DNA of 64,000 nucleotides from Rhabditophanes sp. KR3021 (Eukaryota; Nematoda; Chromadorea; Rhabditida; Alloionematidae): the NCBI GenBank assembly GCA_963281155.1, contig CAUJLY010000004.1, positions 3,348,001 through 3,412,000 of the forward strand, given 5' to 3'. This document shows positions 12,478 to 24,547 of this stretch, piece after piece. The notes below the pieces were generated by a model. That model worked only from the letters and a program-made list of their open reading frames with translations. It searched no databases and was not told the DNA's origin. A program made the translations under genes and the position numbers. Every line of letters begins with the position of its first letter. The first letter of the stretch is position 1.

Positions 12478-15400
12478 TTAAACTTTTAGTTCGAAATTAG
12501 CACTCCATGGCATATCTTTACAGGCATAGTTTTTATCCCGAATATTTTGTTGATTTAAATCTTCGTTTAATGATGGTCTTCGTTTTTTAGCTCCATTAGT
12601 GTTAATACTAAATTGGTTTCTTGTGCTGTTGTATGTTTCCTCATCTGACGATAATGATGTGGAACAATTAGAACGGTTGAAAGCGTTATTTGATGAATAA
12701 TTATTATGCTTAATCTTTGGAGATCTTTTTGAATTTTGTTCCTCTCTTACTTTACTAGGATCCTTTTTTGGTTTGAAATATTTTTTCCGGCAATAAATTG
12801 TTAAAAGACGAAATGAGAAAAAGATTATTTCGCAAAAAGTCAATACAGATCCTCCAATCCACAAACCCTAAAGAAAAATTAAAGTCAGTTTAGATCATTA
12901 TTAACAAATGCTTTTTAAAATTACAACTTGACCGCCGGTGTCCGAGATTAAATTGACAATCGAATACGCTTCAACTTCTTCCAATTGTTCATAACTCATT
13001 TGTTCATAATAAATTTCGACCATTGCAGCATGCTTTGAATAATGTTCGGTACATTCTTCTATTGTCGAATTTTCACAAGATCCGATTTTAAAACTACCAC
13101 TTGGCCATTTTGCTGCAGAATAACTAAAATTAAAATATTAACTTGAAAAGACGGAATATTTTTAATTTTTAAATTATTCCGTTAGCGAAAACTCTAACAA
13201 CTCTAGTTTAAGACTTTGTACCTTAGAACTTGAATATTAGCTAAAAGCCATTTGATGACGAAACTGAATACCCCACTCACAATAATTGGGTGCCCTATAT
13301 AAATAGACTACTCGAAGATAAAAGTACACTTTTAAAATAACTAGAAACGGTTCTGCAAAGTAGTCTGTGCCAGTTTTATAACCTTTACATTTTTAGAGTT
13401 CATGAGAAATTTTTGTCCTGTGGAGCTGAGGAAGAGTCCGTTGTCTGTGAAATCGAAGGAGGGAAGTTATACATGTGGAGTCAAGGAGAATTTGTTTCTG
13501 GAGTCCAACAAAAGAATGTTGTGTGTGGAATAAAGAAGAATTTTTGTCTGAGAATTAAAGAAGCAATTTTTATTTTTGGAATTCTAAGGAGCAGTTTGTT
13601 GCTGACAGAGGTTTACTTTATTTTGTCAATAAATAAGTTCCTGTTAAAAACTTTCCCTTTGGAATAGCCTTCAAATGGCGAGGAAGGAGAAACGCTTTAC
13701 GATAAATTTCGTTAAAGTAGACTAATATTGCAACAAAAATCAATTATTTTTAATACTCTTATTCGAGTTATCTATGTCCTTTTTATGATGGGGAAGCATC
13801 CAAAATCAAAGAAACTGCAATGCGCGTTGAGATTAGAAAAAAGTAAAAACAACTGCTGACTTCGAATGTGGTCATTGTAAAAGATGTTCTAAACTTAATG
13901 GTGGTATTAGTAGTTACAGAAAAATAGAATTCGCCAAGAGCCAATGGATTTTGCAGAATAATTCAATCAAACTAGAACTGCTGTTGGTGTTTTAGATTCA
14001 ATCAAGTCTGAAGATGGGGACAAAAAGGGATGTTTTATTTATTTGATGATCGACTCCAAAGTTTTACGCGACAACAGGTCGAAGCTAAATTCAAGGAGGG
14101 GAATCGCTACGCTGGGAGACTGATGACTTCGACGATAGAATGTCGAGGCACAAACACAATTTCAATCATGCTATTGACTTAGAATGTTTTCAACCGAAAC
14201 GAAGACTTTATCAAGGAGGTTATTTATGATAAGTCATTTTGCAAGAAGAGCGTAATTGTAGTAAAGAAGTAGTACCAGTCAAACGAAGTTGCACAGAATA
14301 TAAAATCTATCTTAATTGATGCTCTACGACCACAACTAACAAATTGCGATTCAGGAAACCCTCACTTGAAGAAGGCCACAACATCTTTCCACAAATGAAT
14401 CCCAACGTCGCAGATCTTATCCTAGAAGAATTCTTTGAAGCTAATAATCCTATTAAAAAGACAACTATGTCCCGTTTTTTGAGCTTAATTTTGAATGTTT
14501 AATTTGATAAAACTCTCACCTCGTAGTCCACAAATTTTGCCCACAAACTGGTTTGCAAGTTGATGCTAAATAATTAACGGATTTAAAAATGAAATATTTG
14601 ACTTAACTTACTAATATTATTTTTTTCAAACTTAAGTGACTGAAGGAGTAAACAATTTTTTTGAGCTTTATTAAAAATATCGCAAATTTTAATCGAATTG
14701 TTACTAGTTGGGTACCGTGGGTCCGCACATTTACATGTTTGGATGATACTAGCTTGATAATAACTACGAACACAGCCTTCCGTGTCATAATGCTTGTAAA
14801 TATAGTTTTCCGGCAATGGCTCATCTTGCATTACACATTCTCCGTGTTTTCCGAGTCTTTTTACTTTCCGAAGAGAAATACCATACGAGCTGATAGCCCC
14901 AGTAGGGCCTGAATATCCAAATATTTCGGGGTATGGATTTTTTCCAATCTCGTGTATGGATATCTTAACACCTGCCATTTCGGTAGTAGGCAGATAGTCG
15001 GAAGAATTCACATATAACATTAGTCTGAGGCCATAACTCGAACCTGCCCGACTACTGATTAGCCGTTTTGCAGAATCGGAATTAAAAGTATAGCAGTTAC
15101 CATATTGAGGATCTGTGTGTAATCGGAAGTCTTCGTTGATATTACATTGGTTCCCATTCCATGAACCTAAATTAATATAATTTTAATTAATGTTAGGTGA
15201 TAAACTACACATCTGAATAAATTCATTCTTTCCGTATCCTATAAATATATAATTAGCAATTACATTCTAAAGTTGATGATTCACCTAAAGCAATTCTTCG
15301 TTGAGTTGGTAATGATGCCATTGTAAGAATCAACTTTTCCTTTGCCTTTGTAGTAATAGCTACTTCATCGGTTGTATTTTCATATCTTTAAAGGTTATTT

Positions 15401-17467
15401 AATAAATGCAGTCATTTTCTTACCCCAATTCTTTTAGCTGCTCTAGAAAATCTTGTCTATAAGGTGAATTTGCTTTCGGTACAGCGGTGCCTTTTATTTC
15501 CCAAATCTTTCGTAACTTTTGTGGTTTTAGTAAACAATATCCAACGTCTTTTTGGCACATACATGGAATCTCTTGGGTGCTAGTATTTGAAGTGGAAGGT
15601 AAATTGCAATACCCTATATCATTGCACTCAGGTGATTTGGCAAACCTCCAAGACGATTTAATGAAACAAGGCCATGCAAGACCATCTAAAACAACAAATA
15701 AGATATAAATAAGGTTGAGTATTGCTATAACTTGCCTTGAGTATCAAAATTACAAATACAGGTTGATGCTTCATCTAAAAAAATTTCATTTTAGCGTGGA
15801 AGATTGTTAATACATTACCTTCAGGTATTCCATCTTTTTGAATACACTCAGTTGATTTTTCTAGTTCGGAACTGTTGTTATTTGAAATAAGTGGTTGCTT
15901 ACAAGTACACTCTAAAAATGACTGTATTTGCTTTTGGTTCGAGGATATATATTTACCTGAGATAATTGGCTCATACTGAATAAAGTGAAATCCACTATCC
16001 CTTTTATTTCTATTAAGCGTTTGATAATTATTCGAGGCTTCTTTACTAAAACTAACAGCTTGTTTGAAAGCTTGCAATGTTTCTTGGAGTTCAGGAACTG
16101 TTTTAGCCAAATGGTGTTTATATCCATTTAGATTACACACTGTTATGCTTGGAAAAACAAGTGAATCAAATTGCAACTAGAATAAATGCAATCATTTTAA
16201 AGCAAATCATTTGTTTGAAAAATGGCATTTTTTACTAATTGCTTAAATTCCCTATTTATGTGACAAATAAAAGAAAAGAAGTTATCAGTTGGGAGAAAAA
16301 CTAAAAAGCATAAAGACATGAATTAGAAGCTATAAATTATGTAAACCATTTTAATTGTAGGCATCTTATTTAGTTTTTACATCTTATCACACATTCCATC
16401 TACAATTTGATTTGAAAATTGTCATAAAAACAATTTAATTCTATCATTTGCACTTATTAAATTAAGGAAGCACATCTAAAGCAGTTATTTTTATGTGAAT
16501 TAAAATTTATGCTTAAATATTATCGAGTTAGATGACATTACTGAAGCTAATTATAAAAGCCATTTACAAAAATATATCTGTCTAAAGGATAAGAAGTATT
16601 TAGTGTGATCCTTACATTAACATTCACCAGTTTCTCGTTTTGCTTATACTTCATGTAGACAAGTTTACACTGGAATATTAATATACCTATGCTGGCAATA
16701 GTAAGACAAGACCAGAGCGTTTGAGTATACCAATTTGAGGAATTGACAATCTAAAAGGTGTAATTAATTACCAGATAAAAGAGGTTATATGTCTTGCTTT
16801 GATTAATAGCTTCAATAACCACTAGTCGATTAGGTTGTAAAACCAGGCATCAAATAAGTACAAGAAATAAACAACTAAAAAAGTGGCTTACCATCGGCAA
16901 TCCATGGGCTGATGTTCGGTGCAAGAATCGACTAAATTCATTTTTTATGCTTTTGCCAGTAACATTTTTGACAGTATGGCCTAAATCTTTGGACACATCC
17001 ATCACTTTCTTACTAATAATCATAAAACTATTTCTTTTTTTTATCAACCTCGAATTATTAGAGTCTGTAGAGTTGTCTAGATTAGGTGATAAAGAAATAT
17101 TATTTGTGGAGGAATTGTAATTGGCGCAGTTTGGATTTAATAAATTGACATCAAGGGTAGGTCTATTATTTGGCGGACGTAAAGTTGGATTGTTTAGGTG
17201 CGGACTTATTTTATCGACAGATCCGCCTTCATCCAATTCATTTTCGCCTCTTTCATTATGTGAGTTGATACTTTTATTTTTTTTGGCTTTATTATTAAAA
17301 ATATCATTCTGAGTGGTTGTCAAAATGCCTTCTTCGTTATTAGGTCTGACGCATATTGAAATGTGATTACTATCTGATAAGTCACTCATAGCTGTTTCAT
17401 CATTGTTAAGGGATGCCGAATCAGATGGTGTAGAGGGAATAATTTCGTTTATGATAGGAGTTTTCAT
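12478..17467 (-). CDS. DEG/ENaC sodium channel subunit (degenerin)
   Basis: Amiloride-sensitive-type cation channel subunit of the plasma membrane. Ten exons (17467-16892, 16750-16616, 16176-15819, 15774-15736, 15685-15424, 15385-15285, 15166-14612, 14565-14520, 13123-12925, 12867-12478) join in frame to 886 aa. A long Ser/Asn-rich cytosolic N-terminus ends in FSRFLHRTSAHGLPM, the family's conserved His-Gly region. TM1 is in exon 2. The extracellular loop has FPSITVCNLNGYK, cysteine-rich parts, YGNCYTFN, and CVRSYYQASIIQTCKCADPRYP-like cysteines, then CKPVCGQNLW...YSAAKWPSG. The pre-TM2 and pore region reads SDTGGQVGLWIGGSVLTFCE. The intron after exon 4 has a GC donor. The 1.4-kb intron between exons 8 and 9 holds a minisatellite and degraded frames on the other strand. 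Which degenerin subfamily it belongs to cannot be told by eye. Confidence 0.93.
13413..13625. repeat. degenerate 25-28-bp minisatellite within a degenerin intron
   Basis: About seven units starting TGTGGAGT/TGTGGAAT recur every 25-28 bp (near 13419, 13446, 13474, 13499, 13524, 13549, 13576). They create an 84-codon open frame on the plus strand whose translation is repetitive and unlike a real protein, so the frame is best read as a by-product of the repeat. Confidence 0.65.
13786..14500 (+). pseudogene. decayed coding-like insert in degenerin intron (unidentified)
   Basis: The stretch is richer in GC than other introns and shows protein-like pieces in shifting frames, such as a Cys-His cluster FECGHCKRCSK near 13860, GVLDSIKSEDGDKKGCFIYL near 13990, and NVADLILEEFFEANNPIKK near 14405. 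Stops and frameshifts break all of them. Orientation is opposite to the host gene. I could not identify a family; the CxxCxxC piece is too short to call a transposase. Confidence 0.35.
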
Positions 17468-19646
17468 ACTTTCATTGATAAGTTAAGAGTAAAAAGCACT
17501 AAATGATTGTAAAAAATGATTTAATTATTAAAATGTTGCAATATTTAGAATGCATTGATAAAATTAAGATTGGAGGTGATGTTGATTGACGTTGTGTATT
17601 GTTGTTTTGATTGGAACCAAAATTAAAAAGGAAACTTTAAGACGGATTTAAAGATATTTGCGGTGCAAATAATAACTGGTTCAAATCAGCTGTTGGTGGT
17701 TAGGAAATTAATTGGAGAGTATTATTATATTAAACGATTAATTTAACCACAGGATTGTATGCAAGTAAACTTGGACAAAATGAATGAATAAATGAATAAT
17801 GGTAAGTAAGGGCTAGTAAATTGTTTGTCTATTAAAAGTATTTACAAACCTGCGGTAAGAAAGCTGATAAATGCAAACTAAATAACTAGCCTTTAAATAA
17901 AGTTTCATAAATATGGGTTTGGGAGTTTGAAATAAATGAGTTTGTTTTTTGAAGAAGTACTTTAATAGGTTCAACAACTTACACATGTTAACACAAAAAA
18001 ATCATCTTTTATTATGTGAGGCTTACAATGAAGTTTTGTTGGAATGGTAGAAATAAGTTTGCCTTAAATAAATCATATCTATCACATTTGGCCTTATCAA
18101 CAATTTCAAAAAAGTGACATGTACCACTTTTTACATTTAACACATTATGCATAAAACTTATTAACAACAATAATAAACACTATTGGGAATTCGGTCAAAA
18201 TAAGGGAATATATTCATCATACCATAAATTAATCTATGAATACTTTGTGATTTAGTATTTAAAAATGATTTCAAAAGTGGCTTTTAAATTAATCTGTAAA
18301 TTATCCTAAAAACTACTCTTTAAATAATCTTTTGATATGTGTGAATAATTGAAATATTTACAACCTAGGCAAACCCCATTAAAGTGATTTACTTAATCGA
18401 AATCAAAATGTTATCACCAAAAATTTAGTTAGTTGATAATAATGTAATAATGAACATAAAAATATACATACTTTAAGAAGAAGAGATAAGCATTAACTCA
18501 TTAGTGCTCAAAGTATTTTTAACAATGGCATATTTTAACAACTATCCGCCTTCTCAAATTACTTAAGCAATAAGTTTAGAAATTAAAAAAACCTTTTAAA
18601 TTGTTTTACGCTGCTGAATAAATTGCGTAATTCAGTTGGGCATTTATTTGGACATTTAATCGGAGATTCAATTGAAAATTCATTTTCTTCAATACATCTC
18701 ATTTAAATTTAATTAACAAATCAACTTTTTTATCTTATTTGAATGAGTCACAATTATTGAAACAGAGATTAAAATTATTTATACATATCGTAATAAATAT
18801 GATTTAGGTCGAATGGCAAGTGAGTTGACTGCTTAAATCATTTATGGATGAGAATATATCATTTTATGGATTCATAACCATAAATCATTTAGTATGATAT
18901 CATACGCCAAACTTGTATATAAATTAGATTTATAATGTGTACTTCTGATTTAACTTGTATCAAATATCATAAGTAAAAATGCTTTCAAATACAAGAGAAC
19001 CATTTTTTTAAATATTACAGATACACTTTTATGATATTTCGTTTGCATTAAATCATTGTTTTTTGTATTTAAAAGTGAATGATCCAATAAAAAGTTATAT
19101 GAAATTATAATATTGCGTAGAATAAAGTTTACAATTCAGATGTTCGGCTTTTTATACTCAAAATTATTTATCCTTTTATCAAATTTGGACAATGAGTCAC
19201 AACTTCTGAAATATAATGACAGATTATTCTTACGTTATTAAATATCAATCTTGCTACTATATTTTAAACTTTAAATATACTGGCTGCCAACGTCTCTCAT
19301 TTCTCTTCTCTTTCTCTTTACTTTTATGGCAAAACTTTTCGATACTAATATACGCGCTTTTCCATTTATTTGTTTCCCGATGTGGGGTAGCGTTTAATTT
19401 ATCTGAATCAAAACTTTATTGTAAGTGCATTATACAATATGTATGTCATGGATGAAATGATATTCTATTTTGATTTTATCATTATCTGACGATACTTAAA
19501 AGTTGTCAATTTTTTGACTTCTCGAAACGACTTTTGTTAACCACAAACGACCAAATTCGATCATCTAAATGTTATCTATTTATTGCATTTTACATTGCTT
19601 TGTTTTCATCTATATTTAATTGACTATTGTATTATAGATTGTGAAA
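17468..19646. other. 2.2-kb intergenic region between divergent degenerin and AP-2 alpha genes
   Basis: AT-rich sequence with no credible coding frame. It must carry both 5' flanking regions, since the two genes point away from each other. No TATA box near either ATG was convincing. Nothing else seen. Confidence 0.5.
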
Positions 19647-22600
19647 ATGCCAGCAGTTAAAGGTGATGGTATGCGTGGTTTGGCCGTTTTTATATCGGAC
19701 ATCAGAAACTGCAAATCCAAAGAGGCTGAGTTGAAAAGAATCAACAAAGAACTTGCCAATATCCGTTCCAAATTTAAAGGTAACATATTATCGAAGTATA
19801 AGTAATTTGAGTAACTTTTAGGGGACAAAACTTTGGATGGTTATCAAAAAAAGAAATACGTTTGCAAACTATTGTTTATCTTCTTGCTTGGACATGACAT
19901 TGATTTCGGATATATGGAAGCCGTTAATCTTTTGTCTTCCAATAAATATACTGAAAAGCAAATAGGATATTTATTTATTTCAGTCATGATAAACTTGCAA
20001 TCAGACTTAATGAAATTGATAATCCAATCTATAAAAAATGACGTTAGCTCAAGAAATCCAGTCCATATTAATTTGGCTTTGCAATGTATTTCAAATGTTG
20101 GTTGTAGAGACATGGCCGATGCCTTTGTTACTGATCTAGCACGACTCTTGGTGTCCGGCGAGACCATTGATTTCGTAAAACAATCGGCTGCCTTGTGTTT
20201 GCTAAAATTGTATCGCTCAAATAGTGATACAGTTCCACCAACTGAATTTGCTACCCGTATCGTTCATTTGCTTAATGATGCCCATCTTGGCGTAGTTACA
20301 GCGGCTTGTTCACTTATTGATGCATTGGCCAAAAAAAATCCAGAAGAGTATAAGGGATGTGTTGCATTGGCCATTTCTCGTTTGTCTCGTATAATTACTG
20401 CTAATTATACTGACTTACAGGATTACACCTATTATTTTGTTCCAGCTCCATGGCTTTGTGTCAAATTGCTCAGACTTCTTCAAAACTACCCACCACCCGA
20501 AGAAACAACAAACGCAACCAAGTTGTTTGAATGCTTAGATGGTGTTCTTAATAAGGCTCAAGACTCTCTCAAATCCAAAAAAGTCCAACATTCAAACGCA
20601 AAAAATGCCGTTTTGTTTGAGGCGATTTCTTTGATCATTCATCTCGACAACGAGCCAACTTTATTGGTTAGAGCATGTAATCAACTAGGTACATTCCTCA
20701 GTCACCGTGAAACCAATTTAAGATACCTGGCTTTGGAGTCTATGTGTCTCTTAGCCACTTCGGAATACTCTCATGAAGCTGTCAAGAAACACGAAGCAAC
20801 AATTATTCAGGCTTTGAAAACAGAGCGTGATGTGAGTGTTCGTCAAAGGGCAGTTGATTTGTTGTATGCCATGTGTGATAAGAATAACACTGCTGAAATT
20901 GTTTCGGAAATGTTGACTTATCTGGAAACTGCCGATTACTCCATCCGAGAAGAGATGGTTCTCAAGATAGCTATTTTAGCCGAAAAGTATGCAGCAGATT
21001 ACTCATGGTATGTCGATGTTATTTTGAAGTTGATAACAGTTGCTGGCGACTACGTATCTGAAGATGTTTGGTATAGAGTTATTCAAATTGTCGTCAACAG
21101 AGAAGATGTCCAGGGATATGCTGCCAAAACATGCTTTGAAGCGCTTCAAAGGTATTCAAAAAGTTTATTATTAAAATTAAAAATTCAATTAAAACACACA
21201 AAAACATATTAATACTTCATAATGTGCTCTTCGTATTTGCATTCTGAGAATCCCCTGGGGATAAGTTGAGGAAGGTGTGAGTTTACTTGCGGGTTCATGG
21301 CCAATACAGAATCTAATGATGGCTTTCCAGAGTTGACTACGAAGACCGTTGATGAGAATTGACTCAACGTTTTCAGCAATCTTTTTGGATGGGTAGTCCT
21401 TTTTGATAACAACCAACTTCTTTCCTGCAATAGCAAGTTTGTTGAGGAGCCTCTCCTTCTTGTCAAACACAGAATCTAATTTGAGAGAAGTATTATAGCT
21501 AACTTGGTGACCCCCTACCCTTATTGTCATATTTTATGACATCTTGTTCATCTTCCGATTTCCATTCATTATGAAGAGCAGCAGAATCCAAAAACAAATA
21601 AACGCAGCATGTGATCTCTCTCTTGTTGGATTTGAGTTGATTGGGTTCATTCTTGATTTCTTTAGCTTTAGCAAATGTTTCCTCTGCAGTAGCCGTGAAT
21701 TGAATGAGATTATTTAGCAAGTGGATTGATTCGTTTTCACCCGTTTCACAAAGTACATGGGTTGGATGTTCCTCTAGCATTTCAACCGATTTGTAATTGA
21801 GCATGCTCAGCAAGTCGCCATCAATTGTTCCTAGAACCAAGTTTGTTGAAGAGGAATCGGCAATGATTAAGCATCGTTCCCGAATTAGAGCTAACCTAGA
21901 TGGCAGTCCTCCTTTGAATGCCACATCGAAATAAGCAACAGATGTAAAGTATGCATACATTTTTGAGCTTTTGCCGACATGTGTTCATTGTCGTCCATGA
22001 AAGCGTAAACAAAATGACCACCAGTCAATGAATCTTCAGCTTCCTTCAATTTTGCTAAGATAAAGTTGTAAATATTTCCCCTCTCTGTTCCTCAGGAATG
22101 CCAATCAACATGTTTCTGATCTCTTATATAAAGACCATAATTTTGTTTTTTTAATCCCTTGCAGCGAGAGAACGTCGTGTGAAGCAAATTTCTTCAGACA
22201 ATGTGGACATTGATGTTTCTTTTCCTTGAAGTTGATGAGACTCCACTGTGGATTGCTGCCAACTTCTTCTTCCGACACTTTTGAAAAGGTCCTCTTGATT
22301 TTAGTAGGCTTTTCTTCTTCCATTTTAGAATAAATATAACATCAATTGAGGCGATGTCACACAGAACTGTTGTACGCTGCCTCTTTAATTTGATACTGAA
22401 TACTATGATATATAAATAATTAGAATTCAACTAAAGACAAAATTAATAACAAAATAAAATGATGATCTAAAAATTTATTTTCCATGATTCAGATCTGCAT
22501 GCCATGAAAATCTAGTCAAAGTAGGAGGATATATTCTTGGTGAATTTGGGAACTTAATTGCTGGAGATGCAAGATCCTCTTCCTTGATTCAATTTGAATT

Positions 22601-23837
22601 GCTTCACTCAAAGTACCATTTCTGTAGTATTGCAACGAGAAATTTGTTATTGACAGCATATGTTAAGTTTTGCAATTTGTTCCCTGAGATCAAGCCACAT
22701 ATTCAAGCTGTTTTCCAGAATGATCACAATCTTAAGAACCCGGATACTGAGTTACAACAACGAGCTGTCGAGTACCTTCAATTATCTCGCGTTGCTACGA
22801 TTGATGTATTGGCCACGGTTCTTGAAGAAATGCCACCCTACCCCGAAAAAGAGTCTAACCTTTTAGGGAAATTGAAAAAATGTAAACCACAAGTGGAGGA
22901 ACTAGAACAAATAGTTCCAGAAAAAAAGGCTAAACCAACAGCTGTTATGAATACGTCTTTCACGCCCACTCCAGAAAATGGACAAGAACATACTATTGTT
23001 GACTTGAGTCAAGCGGAGAGCCAATCTGCTACCCCTGCAACAACCATCCAAACTGATTTGATGAGTACACTACTCACAGACGCCACAATCAGTAACAAGG
23101 AAAAAGTTGATGTGGCTAACGCAAGTACTTATCACAGATTTATCGCTAAAAACCAAGGCATTCTTTACGAAAATGACATCATCCAAGTTGGCTTCAAGTT
23201 AGAAACAAAATCTAATTTAGCCAGACTAGGAATGTTCTATGGAAATAAAGGAACACAAAGTTTGACAAATTTCACCGCTATCATCAAAAGTGATCCTGCC
23301 AATGATGATAAAATAATGGCACAAGATAAATCGTGCGACTCAGTTGTCCCTGGAGGCACCCAAGTTCAACAATTAATCAACTTTGTTTGTTTACAAGATT
23401 TTGAGTATCCCCCAATATTTACGATTACATTTAATTATGACGGCGATCAAACATTTTCATCAAACTTCTATTTACCCGTTTTCTTAAACAAATTTTTCGA
23501 AGCCGCCGAGATGAACAGTGAACAATTCTTTTCTCGTTGGAAGTCTCTTAATCTCCCAGCTCAAGAATCACAGGACATTTTCCTTGCAAAGCAACCAATG
23601 GACGTAGAAGGCATAAGAGGGAGATTAGAAAGCTTTGGCTGCAAAATTCTAGATGGACTTGATCCAAATCAAGAAAATTACGTCACTGCTGGTGTTGTTG
23701 AAACCCAAAATTTCAAGGCAGGCGTTTTGATTAGATTGGAGCCAAATAAAGTTACCAAACGTTACAGATTGACTGTCAGAAGCAGCAGAGGCTCTGTTGC
23801 TAAAATCATTTGCGATCTACTTACAACACAATTTTAG
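19647..23837 (+). CDS. apa-2: AP-2 complex subunit alpha (alpha-adaptin)
   Basis: Large subunit of the clathrin adaptor AP-2, which binds PtdIns(4,5)P2, cargo and accessory proteins at the plasma membrane. Exons 19647-19779, 19822-21151 and 22493-23837 join in frame to 935 aa, the usual size. The N-terminal trunk ([44 protein letters not shown]) is a HEAT-like solenoid of about 600 residues; the [18 protein letters not shown] block crosses the second splice junction. A Pro/Thr-rich hinge follows from about residue 615, then the appendage (beta-sandwich and platform) to the C-terminus. A splice-acceptor-like TATTATAG ends 9 bp before the ATG, consistent with a 5' UTR intron or trans-splicing. 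The 1341-bp second intron contains decayed frames on the minus strand. Confidence 0.97.
21189..22323 (-). pseudogene. decayed gene-like insert in AP-2 alpha intron, with zinc-finger-like start
   Basis: On the strand opposite the host gene a sequence of long open frames follows one another with frameshifts. It starts at 22323 with a basic/acidic N-terminus and a CxxC motif [14 protein letters not shown], continues in other frames as [30 protein letters not shown]...FVYAFMDDN (about 22110-21985), then a 153-codon frame (21960-21499) and a final 113-codon frame (21530-21189). The pieces read as one former protein of perhaps 350 residues. I do not recognise the family. Base composition is less AT-rich than normal introns here. 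Confidence 0.45.
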
Positions 23838-24547
23838 TTTAATTTAACATCTTTTTTCACTTCTAAAAGTTTATGTAATTCCACCCTGATAACTATTGCA
23901 TAATTTTTAAATAATGTATCCTTTCTTTCGCCAATTTTATAGTCTCGATCAAAGAGAGAAACAAAGAAATAAAGACACATTTTTGCCGTTGCGATCGAAA
24001 ATATTTTTGCTTTACAATGGAAGGATGCAAACATTATACATATTATTTATTTGTATATGCAATCATATAATATGATATAATGAGATATAATATAATATGT
24101 GATGTTTAATACTCTTTATAATAATGCTATTCAAAAATTTATTTTTGGCTTTTGTAACTTATATCCAGAATTTTATTGTCTTTTGTATTGTAATTATGAA
24201 ATAAAGTGTTTAAAATAAATTCAATGAACATATTTGTTAGGAAGGATTTTAAAATGATTAATTGTACTCCCTAAACCCCACCTTTAACTTGTTTGCCGTG
24301 ATACAATGATATAGTGTAGGCGTCTTTTTGTTATAAGCTTTAACATAATCTTCATTGCATAAACATTTTATTTAATAGTATATTCGAGAGTAGTCTAAAT
24401 GTAATATTTCTTATCATATGGCATTAATCTTGCCGATCTTACTATCATATATTCATTCTTATCTCACAATTTTCTCATTTCCCAGCTATTATTTCTCTCT
24501 TATGTTAAGCTAACGTTTATTTATTTTCAGCTAAATATACTCAAATC
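23838..24547. other. AP-2 alpha 3' flank and unc-87 upstream region
   Basis: No convincing gene. An AATAAA at about 24200 could serve AP-2 alpha. TTATTTTCAG at 24521-24530 is a strong splice acceptor 17 bp before the unc-87 ATG. Confidence 0.5.

Noticed and set aside
13860..13960. Cys-rich piece in the degenerin intron considered as an IS1016/Merlin-type transposase
   Set aside because: Only a short CxxCxxC segment; no DDE motif, no terminal inverted repeat and many stops.
17121..17312. 63-codon plus-strand frame inside the degenerin N-terminal exon
   Set aside because: Shadow of the real minus-strand coding sequence, which continues in frame to TM1.
17675..17700. ggttcaaatc near 17680 considered as a tRNA T-loop
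   Set aside because: No matching acceptor stem, anticodon arm or A box at the right distance.
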